Assembly (NCBI GenBank): GCA_016893485.2
Contig: JAFEKX020000001.1
Span: 4,650,001 to 4,714,000, forward strand
Direction: 5' to 3'
DNA: 64,000 nucleotides
Source: Streptomyces sp. P3
GTDB lineage: Bacteria > Actinomycetota > Actinomycetes > Streptomycetales > Streptomycetaceae
This document shows, one piece after another, positions 1 through 10,117 of the stretch; position 1 is the stretch's first letter; each line of letters opens with the position of its first letter. A model generated the notes under the pieces. The model was not told where the DNA came from, made no database searches, and saw only the letters and a program-made list of their open reading frames with translations. A program made the position numbers and the translations under genes.

Positions 1-1
1 C

Positions 2-417
2 GCCCGCGCCCTGCACGCCGCGAACCCCTCGCTGACCTTCGTCTACGTCTCCGGCGAGGGCACGGACAGCACCGGCAGGAGCCGCCGGATGTGGGCCCGG
101 GTCAAGGGCCGCACCGAGAACGACCTGCTCGCCATGCCGATGCACGCGTACATGTTCCGCCCCGGCTACATCCAGCCCCTCAACGGCGCCAGCTCCCGCA
201 CCCCGGTCTACCGCGCCGTGTACCGCGTCACCGGGGCCTGTACCCCCTGCTGCGGCGAGCCTTCCCGCGCCATGTCACCACCACCGACGCCGTCGGACAG
301 GCCATGCTCGCCGTCACCCGGCTGCAGGGCGCCGGCCCCACGGTGCTGCACAACTCCGACATCAACCGCCTCGTCGCAGCCGAACCCGGGCAGGCACCCA
401 GGCCTCCGCACGTCTGA
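2..417 (+). CDS. NAD(P)-binding epimerase/SDR-like protein, 3' part only
   Basis: The gene enters from outside the window, so the Rossmann nucleotide-binding start is missing. What remains has the YVSGEGTDSTGRSR, RVKGRTENDLL and FRPGYIQPLNG blocks seen in YbjT-type atypical short-chain dehydrogenases, where the K of VKGRTE sits near the active site. The frame breaks near 235: frame 2 before it and frame 1 after it (LRRAFPRHVTTTDAVGQAML) join into one normal C-terminus that stops at 415-417. Substrate unknown. Confidence 0.6.
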   Translation, partial: PRPARREPLADLRLRLRRGHGQHRQEPPDVGPGQGPHRERPARHADARVHVPPRLHPAPQRRQLPHPGLPRRVPRHRGLYPLLRRAFPRHVTTTDAVGQAMLAVTRLQGAGPTVLHNSDINRLVAAEPGQAPRPPHV

Positions 418-449
418 CCGACCTGGAGGCCGCTCCCTGGTCGTACGGT

Positions 450-1170
450 TCAGCCGCCCTGGCCGGCGCTGCCGATCGGGCCGACCTCGACCGAGGAGCC
501 GGAGCCGTCGGTGACGGGCAGGGACGCGGCGCCCGGCCAGGCGAGGGTGACCGAGTGGGTCTCGTCCGGCGGGGTCACGACCAGCCCGGTGATCCGGACG
601 CCGGAGCCGCCCGACGTGTTGAGCGGGTAGCTGACGGGGAAGTACGTCGACTCACCGTTCTTGAGCACCGCCGACACGGTCTCCTGACCGGTGCGCTTCG
701 CGGACAGCGACCCCGCGTTGGTCTTCAGGTCGACGCCCGCGTACCCGGCGACGGTGCAGTCATGGCCGCTGCGGTTGGTCAGCGTGACGACGACGGTGCC
801 GTCCGTGTCACCGCCGATGGTGCCGTCCTGCGCGGTGATCTTCAGGCCGGCGGTGAGGCACTTGCCGGTCCTGGCGCTCGCACCGGTGCCGGAGCCTGTC
901 CCTGACCCGGCGGTCTTGCCGGAGCCCTTCGAGCCGGAGCCGGACGAGGTCCCGGTCCCCGTCGAGGTCCCACTCCGGTCCGAGGCGTTCGTACCCGAAC
1001 CGCCGCCCGTGGAAGATGAGTTGGAGTCGGAGCCGCCCCCGGTCGACGCGGAGGACGAGGACGACGGGTCGCTCTGCCCGTTGCCCGCGTTGTCGTTCCC
1101 ACTCTGGCAGGCGGTGAGCGAGACCGGCGGCGACGGCCAGGGCGGCGAAGGTGAGCTTGTGAACGCGCAT
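450..1170 (-). CDS. DUF4232-type secreted lipoprotein (frameshifted)
   Basis: The N-terminus MRVHKLTFAALAVAAGL is a signal peptide, and after a frame break near 1117 it continues as SLTACQSGN, a lipobox with the lipidated Cys. A long Ser/Gly/Thr-rich linker of about 80 residues follows, then a beta-rich domain containing TLTNRSGHDCTVAGYAG and ending near the stop at 450. This layout is that of DUF4232 lipoproteins, common surface proteins of streptomycetes with no known function. The gene is probably monocistronic; the downstream neighbour converges on it. Confidence 0.7.
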
Positions 1171-1453
1171 CGTCTTGTTTCCTCAGTGTCGGTCAGCAGT
1201 GAGCGTTTCCGACCAGGAGGAGCGCCCGCACCCGCACCGCCGTTCCCCCGACCCCTCCCAAGACATGCCTGTTACACACACCTACCGACACCGCACCCCC
1301 AGGTCACCGCCCAATCCCAGCCCCGACAGGCGTCCGCCCCTGACCTCAACCCGCCCGCGCGGACCGCCCGTTGGGACAGACCCGTGACCCACGCCACCAC
1401 AACCGCCAGCAGACCCGGGGCATCCGGCAGACCCCGCCCACCCCGGCCCCGCC
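1171..1453. other. intergenic, C-rich, no gene seen
   Basis: The stretch between the lipoprotein start and the end of eutC is C-rich with short proline/arginine-rich open frames in several phases. I see no ribosome binding site and no conserved motif. It should hold the lipoprotein promoter just above 1170. Confidence 0.5.
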
Positions 1454-2204
1454 TCACCCGGGCAACCCCACTCCCACATCCGCGTCGTCCTTCAACCCCA
1501 CCCCCGTAATCCCCAACTCCCGCGCCCTCCCCATAAGCCCCGCCAACTTCCCCGCAGCCACCTCATACGCCATCCCCGACGGCGGCCGGATATTGAGAGG
1601 CAGTTACGGGAAGCATCCGTCGTCACACCGGGCACAGGCCGGTACGTCAGATACGCGCCCAACGAATCCGCCGCCGACATCCCAGGCCGCTCACCGACGA
1701 ACACCACGACCATCACCGCCCCCATCGCAGAAGCCACGTCATCGCCGAGGGCGACCCGCGCCTGCTCCGCGAGCACCACCGGCCCCACTCGCCACGCCGT
1801 CGGCAACAAGGTCGCCCGCACCATCGCCGCCCCGTGCTCATGCACCGCCCGGCTGGACAGCCCGTCCGCCACGACGAACACCACGTCCCACTCCCCCACC
1901 GGAAGATGCGCCCGGTCGGCAGGATCCAACCGCCGCCCCAGATCGGGCCGTTGGAGATAGGTCAGCCGATCGGGTGCCGCACTGCGCACCCGCACGGTCG
2001 GCTCCCCCGCAACGCCCCCACCAGCTCCGGCTGAAAGGGCGAGTGCACCGCGTCCCGGGCCGCCGCATGCGCGGCCTGCAACTCCAGCCGGTGCTGCGTG
2101 GGCAGCCCCGAACCGGCCCGCCCCAGCCCGATCCGCGCCTGCGTGTGCCGACGCAAGGCGGGCCACAAGTCCCGCTCCACAGAGGCAATGTGACCGTTCG
2201 TCAT
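1454..2204 (-). CDS. eutC: ethanolamine ammonia-lyase small subunit EutC (two frame breaks)
   Basis: EutC is the small subunit of adenosylcobalamin-dependent ethanolamine ammonia-lyase, which splits ethanolamine into acetaldehyde and ammonia. Three frames join: residues from MTNGHIASVERDLWPALRRH, then EPTVRVRSAAPDRL through VVFVGERPGMSAADSLG and the family block TTDASRNCLS, then PPSGMAYEVAAGKLAGLM to GVGLKDDAD. Breaks lie near 2005 and 1590, and the reconstructed stop is at 1454-1456. The start overlaps the eutB stop by 4 bases (ATGA), so the subunits are translationally coupled. The reconstructed length of about 250 aa is normal for the family. Confidence 0.85.
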
Positions 2205-3591
2205 GCCGCCAGTTCCCTTCCGATCGCGGTCAACGGGTGGGCCGTTCCGGACACGTCCTGGATCGCGCCGCCCTCGCCCAGCAGGCCGATCGAGTCGAGC
2301 CAGGCCTCGAACTCCGGTGCCGGGCGCAGCCCGAGGACCTCGCGGAGGTACAACGCGTCGTGGTACGAGGCGGATTGGTAGTTGAGCATGATGTCGTCGC
2401 CGCCCGGGGTGCAGATCACGAAGGACGCGCCGGCCACGCCGAGCATGGTGAGCATCGTGGCGATGTCGTCGTCGTCCGCGTCGGCGTGGTTGGTGTAGCA
2501 GATGTCCAGGCCCATGGGCAGGCCGAGCACCTTGCCGCAGAAGTGGTCCTCCAGGGCGGCGCGAAGGATCTGCCGGCCGTCGTACAGGTACTCCGGGCCG
2601 ATGAAACCCACCACGGTGTTCACCAGGAACGGGTCGTAGCGCCGGGCCACCGCGTACGCCCGTGCCTCGACCGTCTGCTGGTCCACGCCGTGGTGCGCGT
2701 CGGCGGAGAGGGCGCTGCCCTGCCCGGTCTCGAAGTACATGACGTCGGAGCCGACGGTGCCCCGGCCGAGCGCCCGCGCCGCCTCGTACGCCTCGTCGAG
2801 CAGGCCGAGCGTGACGCCGAAGGACGCGTTCGCCGCCTGGGTGCCCGCGATGGACTGGAAGACGAGGTCGACGGGGCGCCGGACGCCATCAGGTCGATGC
2901 TGGTCGTGACGTGGGACAGGACGCAGGACTGGGTGGGGATGGCGTAGCGCTGGATGACTCCGTCGAGCAGTTCCAGCAGGTCACGTACGGCCTTCGGGCT
3001 GTCCGTCGCGGGGTTGATGCCGATCACCGCGTCACCGGAGCCGAGCAGCAGCCCGTCGAGGAGGGCCGCGGCGACGCCGGCCGGGTCGTCGGTGGGGTGG
3101 TTGGGCTGAAGGCGGGTGGCGAGCCGCCCCGGCAGACCGATCGTCGAGCGGAAGGCGGTCACGACCCGCACCTTCCGCGCGACGGCGACGAGATCGGCGT
3201 TACCCATCAGCTTCGAGACAGCCGCCACCATCTCCGGCGTCAACCCGGGTGCCACGGCGGCCAGTTCACCGCTGTCCGCCGCGAGCAGCCACTCCCGGAA
3301 CCCGCCGACGACCGACAGCCCGGCCACCGGCGCGAACGCGCCCGCGTCGTGCGTGTCGAGAATCAGCCGGGTCACGTCGTCGGTCTCGTACGGGATCACC
3401 GGCTCGGCGAGAAACGCGGTCAGCGGTACGTCCGCCAGCGCCCAGCGAGCGGCCACCCGCTCCTGCGCGGACTCGGCGGCGAGCCCCGCCAGCCGGTCCC
3501 CGGACCGCTCCGGGCTCGCGGCGGCGAGCAGGCGCGCGAGGGAGCCGAAACGGTAGCGGTGGCCGCCGAGCGTGGAGGTGTACGTACTCAT
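2201..3591 (-). CDS. eutB: ethanolamine ammonia-lyase large subunit EutB (one frame break)
   Basis: EutB is the catalytic large subunit, a TIM barrel that binds ethanolamine and the cobalamin cofactor. The start MSTYTSTLGGHRYRFGSL is followed by the recognisable blocks KLMGNADLVAVARKVRVVT, RLQPNHPTDDPAGVAA, GINPATDSP and, after a break near 2880, MYFETGQGSALSADAHHGVD, GFIGPEYLYDG and MGLDICYTNHADADD. The total of about 463 aa matches the family. It is followed directly by eutC and is divergent from an APC permease, which suggests one ethanolamine uptake and breakdown unit. No shell proteins or aldehyde dehydrogenase lie nearby. Confidence 0.9.
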
Positions 3592-3741
3592 GCCGGTGAC
3601 CGTACGAGGGGCGTGTTGCGGCCAGATTTCTAATGGTCTGGTTGACAAACATTTAACGTCCCGCAACCCTTGCCCGACTTATTCGGCCTACAGAGTTCCG
3701 GTTCGACACACCAGCCGAGCAGCAGGAGAGGAGCCATCCCG
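3592..3741. promoter_or_regulatory. divergent promoter region, eutBC / permease
   Basis: This 150-bp stretch separates the eutB and permease starts and is noticeably more AT-rich than its surroundings. A TTGACA hexamer lies at 3642-3647 in the permease direction, but I cannot place a convincing -10 box with it. I see no cobalamin riboswitch. The permease has a GGAGAGGAG-like ribosome binding site just upstream. Confidence 0.35.
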
Positions 3742-5251
3742 ATGGCAGTGGACGAAGGAGTCGCCCCCGCGGCGGACGTAAGCGAGGAAGGCGCCGTTCA
3801 CCGGCTCAAGCCCAACGCCATCGGCCTGCTGGGCGTGGTCTTCATGGCCGTCGCGACCGCCGCCCCGATCACCGCGATGACCGGCAACGTGCCCTTCATG
3901 GTCTCGTCAGGAAACGGCATAGGCGCCCCGGCGAGCTACCTCGTCGCAATGGTCGTCCTGGCAATCTTTTCCGTCGGCTTCACGTCGATGGCGAAGCACA
4001 TCACCTCGACGGGCGCCTTCTACGGCTTCATCTCCTACGGCCTCGGCCGGACCGTCGGACTCGCCTCCGGGATGCTCGCCACGTTCGCCTACATGGTGTT
4101 CGAGCCGGCCCTCATCGGCATCTTCTCCACCTTCGCCACCGGAACCTTCAAGGACCAGACGGGACTTGACGTCCCGTGGTGGGTCTTCGCGATCGTCATG
4201 CTGGCCGTCAACGCGACGGGCACGTGGTTCGGCGTCTCGGTCGCCGAGAAGCTGCTCGTCGTCCTCCTCGGGACCGAGGTGACCGTCCTCGCCGCGATGG
4301 CGATCTCGGTCGCCCTGCACGGCGGCGGCCCGCACGGCTTCACCTTCGGGCCGGTCAACCCGGTCAACGCGTTCAAGGGCACCAGCGCGGGCCTCGGCCT
4401 CTTCTTCGCCTTCTGGTCGTGGGTCGGCTTCGAGTCGACGGCGATGTACGGCGAGGAGTCCCGCGACCCGAAGAAGATCATCCCCAAGGCGACGATGATC
4501 AGCGTCCTGGGCGTCGGCGTCTTCTACGTCTTCGTCTCCTGGATGGCCATCATCGGCAACGGCGAGAGCGAGGCGGTGAAGGTCGCCTCGTCGGCGAACC
4601 CGCTCGCCCTCTTCTTCAACCCCACCGAGCACTACGTCGGCCACTGGGCGGTCGACCTCATGCAGTGGCTGATGATCACCGGCTCGCTCGCCTGCGGCAT
4701 GGCCTTCCACAACTGCGCCAGCCGCTACATGTACGCGCTGGGCCGGGAGGGTGTCCTCCCTCCCTGAAGAACACGGTCGGCCGCACCCACGCCAAGCACG
4801 GTTCCCCGCACATCGCGGGCTTCGTGCAGACCGTGGTGAGCGCCGTCCTGATCCTCGCGTTCTGGGCCACGACCAAGGACCCGGCCAACGCGCTCTACGT
4901 CCTTCTCGCCATCCTCGGCACGATGGCGATCCTCGTGGTCCAGGCGGTGTGCTCGTTCGCGGTGCTGGCGTACTTCCGCAAGAACCACCCCGAGAGCCGG
5001 CACTGGTTCCGAACGTTCACCGCACCTCTCGTCGGGGGCATCGCGATGCTGGCGGTGGTGTTGCTCCTGGTGTCCAACATGAGCGTGGCGGCAGGCTCGA
5101 GTCCGACTCCCCCGTGCTGAAGGCAACCCCGTGGCTGGTACTCCTGGTCGCAGCGACGGGCATCGGCTACGCCCTGTACCTGAAGCGCCGGGCACCGGAG
5201 CGTTACGCCTTGCTGGGCCGCACGGTCCTCGAAGAAACAAAGGAGCGCTGA
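3742..5251 (+). CDS. APC-superfamily permease, probably ethanolamine/amino acid (two frame breaks)
   Basis: This is a 12-TM amino acid/polyamine/organocation transporter of about 500 aa. The N-terminal block KPNAIGLLGVVFMAVATAAP and the sodium- or substrate-site motif PITAMTGN are typical, and FFAFWSWVGFESTAMYGEES marks TM6. The frame breaks near 4762 (after ALGREGVLPP) and near 5098; the final frame ends LLGRTVLEETKER. ATG 3742 follows a good ribosome binding site. Its divergent position next to eutBC suggests ethanolamine uptake, but a general amino acid substrate is possible. Confidence 0.75.
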
Positions 5252-5260
5252 GGTTCTTTT

Positions 5261-5382
5261 GGGGGCGCGGGGCTGTGTCGATTTGCGGCTCCGCCGCGTG
5301 GGCGCGACCAGCCCACCACCACCTGCAGACGAGTACGAATCCGCGGGAGCGTCGTGGCTGGTCGCGCAGTTCCCCGCGCCCC
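5261..5382. repeat. Streptomyces-type intergenic inverted repeat, likely bidirectional terminator
   Basis: Between two convergent genes, GGGGCGCGGGG near 5263 pairs with CCCCGCGCCCC near 5372, and GCGCGACCAGCC near 5300 pairs with GGCTGGTCGCGC near 5356, forming nested arms of one large hairpin. I recognise the 'GGTCGCGCAGTTCCCCGCGCCCC' type of sequence (written here as a family label) as a repeat found between many Streptomyces genes; that recognition is from memory. Confidence 0.6.
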
Positions 5383-5397
5383 TTCAGGTGCGCCCCC

Positions 5398-5896
5398 TCA
5401 GGGCGTATTGCCGAACCGCTCGTCCCGGTAGACCCGCCAGCGCTCCATCATCGCCGCGATCTCCCCGTCGACGAACTCGAAGAACGCGAGCGTCTCCGCC
5501 AACCGCCGCCCCGCAGGGGTCTCCCGCGCCGAGGCTCGCGACCCCCTCCCCCAGCGCCGCCTCCCACCGCTTGAGCACGGCCTCGCGATTGGTCAGCGCC
5601 TCGTACCACTGGTTCCCCTGAACCCGGTACCGCTCGCGCCGCGAACCCGGCTCCCGCTCCCGCGACACCATGTGCTGCTGAGCCAGATACCGCACCCCGC
5701 CCGACACCGCCGCGGGGCTGATCCGCAGCTGCTCCCCCAGCTCGACGGAGGTCATCGCCCCCTCGTCGGAGGACAGCAGCGCGGCGAAGATCCGCGCCGG
5801 CATCCGCTGCATCCCCGCTTCCACGAGCTGCGCCGCGAACGACTCGACGAACTTCGACACGGACTCCGCGTCCCGCGCACCAGGTGTATCCGTCAT
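5398..5896 (-). CDS. MarR/GbsR-like transcriptional regulator (one frame break)
   Basis: The protein is a small winged-helix regulator. After an N-terminal helix, residues about 30-90 give MPARIFAALLSSDEGAMTSVELGEQLRISPAAVSGGVRYL, a classic wHTH in which the recognition helix is SPAAVSGGVRYL. A frame break near 5540 changes the reading to TPAGRRLAETLAFFEFVDGE and a stop at 5398-5400. It is divergent from the ABC transporter at 5971 with only 74 bp between, so it probably represses that operon. Ligand unknown. Confidence 0.75.
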
Positions 5897-5947
5897 GCCC
5901 TCACCCTAACCTGGGCTTCATACACTTCCTTAACTTCACAAATTTCT

Positions 5948-5964
5948 GAACGAAGCGTACGTTC
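5948..5964. promoter_or_regulatory. candidate operator of the MarR-like regulator
   Basis: In the 74-bp divergent gap, GAACG (5948) and CGTTC (5960) are inverted around 7 bases and lie just upstream of the ABC start. The gap is AT-rich. Assignment to the adjacent regulator is inference. Confidence 0.35.
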
Positions 5965-5970
5965 TGAACC

Positions 5971-6856
5971 ATGACGAAGGCCATCACCGTCTCCGGACTG
6001 CACAAGTCGTTCGGCGAGACGCATGCCCTCACCGGTCTCGACCTGGACGTCGAGGCCGGCGAGGTGCACGGCTTCCTGGGCCCCAACGGCTCCGGCAAGT
6101 CCACGACGATCCGCGTCCTGCTCGGCCTCCTCCACGCGGACTCCGGCACCGCCCGGCTCCTGGGCCGCGACCCTGGACCGACGCCGTCGCACTGCACCGC
6201 CGGGTCGCCTACGTCCCCGGCGACGTCACGCTGTGGCGCAACCTCTCCGGAGGCGAAGTCATCGATCTCTACGGCAGGTTGCGCGGCGGCCTCGACACAG
6301 CCCGGCGCGCCGAATGATCGACCGCTTCGAACTCGACCCCACCAAAAAGGGCCGCACGTACTCCAAGGGCAACCGCCAGAAGGTCGCCCTCGTCGCCGCG
6401 TTCGCCTCGGACGTGGACCTGCTGATCCTCGACGAACCGACGTCGGGCCTCGACCCGTTGATGGAGGAGGTCTTCCAGCGCTGTGTGGAGGAGGAGCGCG
6501 ACCGGGGCCGGACGATCCTGCTCTCCTCCCACCTCCTCAGCGAGGTCGAGGAGTTGTGCGACCGGGTGAGCATCATCCGCAAGGGCCGCACGGTGGAGTC
6601 CGGTTCCCTGTCCGACCTGCGCCACCTCACCCGCACCAGCGTCACCGCCGAACTGGTCGGCGCCCCAGCAGGGTTGGCGACCCTGCCCGGCGTCCACGAC
6701 CTCGACGTCCAGGGCAAGCGGGTACGGCTCCAGGTGGAGAGCGACCAACTGAACGCGGTCCTGCGGTCGTTGAGCGAGTCCGGCGTACGGTCGCTGACCT
6801 CGAAGCCGCCGACGCTGGAGGAGCTGTTCCTTCGCCACTACCAGGAGACGGAATGA
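5971..6856 (+). CDS. ABC transporter ATP-binding protein, ABC-2 exporter type (two frame breaks)
   Basis: The nucleotide-binding subunit of an export ABC transporter. Visible motifs are Walker A GPNGSGKST (about residues 38-46), the family-typical signature YSKGNRQKVAL in place of LSGGQ, Walker B LLILDEPTSGLDP and the H-loop SSHLLSEVEEL. Frame breaks near 6172 and 6312 interrupt the region between Walker A and the signature; the intermediate frame reads VAYVPGDVTLWRNLSGGE. The C-terminal 90 residues form the accessory domain common in drug exporters. The stop overlaps the permease start as ATGA. Confidence 0.85.
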
Positions 6857-8461
6857 CGGCCGCAGCGCTCCCCGCACGCACCGGTATCGGCGGCTCACGC
6901 CAACTCACCGGCACCGGTGCCCTGTTGCGCTTCAACCTGCGCCGCGACCGCGTGGTGATCCCGGCCTGGGTGGCGGTGACCGGCCTCCTCGTCCTCTCCC
7001 TCCCCGGCTCCCTCAAGAGCGTGTACTCCACGCCCGCCCAACGCGCCGACATCGCCCACCAGATGCTCACCAGCAGCTCGCTGCGCGCCACCTACGGCCC
7101 GGTATTCAGCGACTCGCTCGGCGGTCTCACCGCGTGGCGCATCGGCGGCTACGCGGCGATCCTCGCGGGGATCATGAGCCTGATCGTCGTCGTACGGCAC
7201 ACGCGTGACGAGGAGGAGAGCGGCCGTCAGGAACTCATCTCCTCGGCGATGGTCGGCCGCAGCGCCCCACTGACGGCGGCCCTGCTGACGGCCCTGGTCG
7301 CCAACTCCGCGCTCGCGTTGCTGATCTGGGGCGGCCTGGCAGGGCAGGGGGCGGCCGGAGCCCTCGCGCTGGGGCTCGGCATCGGCGGAGTGGGCATGGT
7401 GTTCGCGACGCTCGCCGCGATCGTCGCGCAGTTCACGGACAGCGGCCGACTGGCGAAGGGCCTGACCGGCGGGCTGGTGGGCGCGGCCTTCGTCCTCCGT
7501 GCGGTGGGCGACTCGACCACCGACAACGGCTCCTCTCCGGCGACGTGGATCTCCCCGATCGGCTGGCTGGAGAACCTGCGCCCGTTCGCGGCCGAACGCT
7601 GGTGGGTACTGGGCCTGTTCGCGGCGGCGGCACTCGTACAGGGCGTCGTGGCCTACGAGTTGGCGGGCCGCCGCGACGTCGGAATGAGCTTCCTGCCGGC
7701 CCGCCCGGGTCCGGCCCACGGTCGTATCGGCACGGCGGCTGCGCTGGCCTGGCGGCTCCAGCGGGGCAGCGTCCTGGGCTGGAGTCTGGGCTTCTTCGCG
7801 GCCGGGGTCGCCTTCGGCGGGATCACGAAGGGCGCGGCGGACCTGGTCGGGGACAACGCCAGGACGCGCGAGATCATCGAGCGGATGGGCGGCCAGTCCG
7901 GCATCCAGAACGCGTTCCTGGCCACGATGGTCGGCCTGTTCGGCATGCTGGCCGCGCTGTACGCGGTCGCGTCGGTCCTGCGCCTGCACAGCGAGGAGAC
8001 GGGCGGCCGAGCCGAACCGGTCCTGGCGAACGCGGTGGGCCGACTGCGCTGGGCAGCGGGCCACCTGGTCATCGCCTTCGGGGGCGCGGTACTGATCATG
8101 CTCCTGAGCGGCCTCGGCCTGACCCTCGGCTACGGCGCCGACCCGGGCCCGATCCTCGCGGCCGGCCTGGTCCAACTCCCCGCGATCTGGACCCTGGGCG
8201 CCCTCGCGGTCCTCCTCCACGGCCGCTGGCCCCGCCTCGCCCCCGCGTCCTGGGCGGCGGCGGGACTGGCCCTCGCGCTCGGCTGGATCGGCCCCGCGCT
8301 GAACCTCCCCGGGCGGTCCTCGACGTCTCCCCTTCGGCCACCTCCCGAAGCTCCCGGGCGGAGACATGGCCTGGGGCCCGGTGATCGTCCTCACGGCGAT
8401 CGCCGCGGCCCTGGTCGCCGTAGGCCTGACGGGTCTACGGCGACGGGATCTCACGACCTGA
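6853..8461 (+). CDS. ABC-2 type exporter permease (one frame break)
   Basis: A large membrane protein of about 535 aa with around 12 hydrophobic segments, e.g. VAVTGLLVLSLP, IGGYAAILAGIMSLIVVV and AALLTALVANSALALLIWGG. It resembles fused, two-module ABC-2 permeases of antibiotic exporters. A frame break near 8312 separates the last helix, which continues as WGPVIVLTAIAAALVAVGL and ends RRRDLTT at 8461. It overlaps the ATPase gene by 4 bases and completes a two-gene exporter controlled, probably, by the divergent MarR-like protein. Confidence 0.8.
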
Positions 8462-8526
8462 CCGACGGGGGCACGGGAACCTCCGTCGCCTCTCGGGACC
8501 CCGGCCGGCCGGGACAAGGCGGCACC

Positions 8527-9223
8527 TCAGCCGGATGTCGCGGGCCGATCGGTCACCGGAGCGACCTTGTCGAGACGTCGGCGCGTCTCGTCCGCGTCGA
8601 GGGGGCCGCCGTGGCCGGGGAGCAGGCGCTGCGGGCGGCGGTCGAGTTCGGTCATGAGCGCCCTGCGCACTCCGGCGGCGTCCTCGGTGAAGAAGTGGCG
8701 CTTCGGGCTCCGGGGGCGCAGCACGCCACCGCGGACCAGGTCACCGACGAGGGTGTCGTCGCCGACGCGGACGACGAGCGACCCGGGGTGTGGCCGCCGA
8801 ACCGCTCGGCGTGCGCGTCGACGCCGTAGGGACTCAGGTCGAACTCGTCCTCGACCAGGATGTCGGCCTCGACCGGCCGGGCCTTGGCGCGCAGGACCAT
8901 GGGCTTGAGCAGCGCACCGGCGGGATGGCTGATCGGGAGGACGTCGATGCGTCCGGTGCGCAGGAGGTGTTCGTCCCCAGGCCGACCGCGATCGGGACGC
9001 CGGCCTCCGCGAACGACGCCGCCGTACCGCTGTGGTCGTTGTGGCCGTGGGTCAGGAGGACCAGGGCGATGTCGCGGGGCTGAAGGCCCTGCGCGGACAG
9101 CGCGTCGCGCAGGCGGTCGCCGTCCTCCGGTCCGCCCGCGTCCACGAGGACGGCCTGCTCGCCACGCAGGAGGTAGGCGTTGCTGTTGCCCATGGGGAGC
9201 GGGGTGACGGTCGTGACGCTCAT
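8527..9223 (-). CDS. MBL-fold metallo-hydrolase (two frame breaks)
   Basis: The start MSVTTVTPLPMGNSNAYLL leads to the zinc-binding motif LLTHGHNDHSG (HxHxDH) and, after breaks near 8985 and 8790, to FGGHTPG (third metal His) and LLPGHGGPLD (last metal His). These are the successive metal sites of glyoxalase-II-like beta-lactamase-fold hydrolases. Substrate unknown. The gene is divergent from a TetR regulator whose candidate operators lie in the shared promoter region. Confidence 0.8.
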
Positions 9224-9333
9224 GCGCCGCACCGCGATGCTTCGGCGCCGGCACCGACGGCCGTGCGGCCGTCGGCTGTGGATATACGAACGGAAACGTC
9301 CATGACCATCCTCTGTCGCACTACCCATGTAAC

Positions 9334-9375
9334 CTTACGGCCGTAAGTAGAGCATGGGAACTTACGGCTGTAAAG
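9334..9375. promoter_or_regulatory. two copies of a palindromic operator, TetR-type
   Basis: CTTACGGCCGTAAG at 9334-9347 is a perfect 14-bp palindrome. CTTACGGCTGTAAAG at 9361-9375 is a near copy one helical spacing further on, directly before the TetR start at 9384. Both lie in the MBL/TetR divergent promoter region, as expected for an autoregulated TetR repressor; binding is inferred. Confidence 0.6.
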
Positions 9376-9383
9376 TCATCGGC

Positions 9384-10065
9384 ATGGCTCCACCCGCAGC
9401 ACGGCGACGCAACCCCGAGGCCAGGGAGGGCAACTCCGCGACGAGATCGTGACCGCAGCCCGCGAGCTGCTGATCGAGAGCGGAACGGACAGCGCGGTGA
9501 CCCTGCGGGCCATCGCCCGCAAGGTCGGCATCGCCCCACCGTCGATCTACGCGCACTTCGACACGCCCGACCAGATCGTGGAGGCCGTGGTCACCGAGAC
9601 CCGCTCCCTGCTGGTGCGTCAGCTGGAGACCGCCCGCGCGGAAGCGGACAGCGCGCGTGAACGACTCCTGGCCGACTGCCGCGCCTATCTCGCCTTCGGC
9701 GCCGAGCGGCCCGAGCTCTACGCCCTGCTGTTCTCCCGGCCGCGCCCCCGCGGCAGCAGCACCACGGAAGAACGCGTCGACCAGGCGGTACGCCACCTCG
9801 CGCCCATCGTCGGCGAGACCGTCGCGAGCCAGCTCGCTCCCGCCGAGGCGTTCTCGATACTCCTGCGCGACGTCGCCGACGCGATGCACGACGGCACGTC
9901 CCGTGCGGAGGACCCGCTCACCACGGCGACCGCCCTCTGGGCGGCCCTGCACGGCCTCATCCTGCTCCGCGCCCGGATTCCCCGGTTCCCGTGGCCGCCC
10001 CCGGCCCACTGGAGGACGAGATCATCAGCCGCCTCGCCTTCCCGCCCGGCCCCACGACCGCATGA
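9384..10065 (+). CDS. TetR-family regulator (two frame breaks)
   Basis: The N-terminus from MAPPAARRRNPEAREG breaks near 9425 and continues RDEIVTAARELLIESG, followed by the HTH VTLRAIARKVGIAPPSIYAHF (residues about 35-55), the standard TetR DNA-binding helices. A TetR_C-like ligand domain follows with LLFSRPRP and ATALWAALHGLILLRARIP. A break near 10005 restores PLEDEIISRLAFPPGP and a stop at 10063-10065. The adjacent palindromes suggest control of itself and of the divergent MBL hydrolase. Confidence 0.8.
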
Positions 10066-10117
10066 CGTTCGCGCGCGAGGCCCCGACTCACCTTTTCCGA
10101 GGAGGAGTTTTCACCCC

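Noticed and set aside
1371..2381. 336-aa plus-strand protein opposite eutC
   Set aside because: Pro/Arg/Thr-rich composition, no motif, and the opposite strand carries clear EutC blocks.
3592..3741. Cobalamin riboswitch before eutBC
   Set aside because: The gap is 150 bp and I found no B12-box-like sequence or large folded leader.
4089..4487. Antisense 132-aa ORF in the permease gene
   Set aside because: The composition mirrors the permease codons on the other strand, and no ribosome binding site is present.
5971..8829. One 952-aa fused ABC protein
   Set aside because: The frame joins the ATPase start and permease only because two breaks cancel out; the middle is Arg/Pro-rich nonsense while the true ATPase blocks lie in frame 2.
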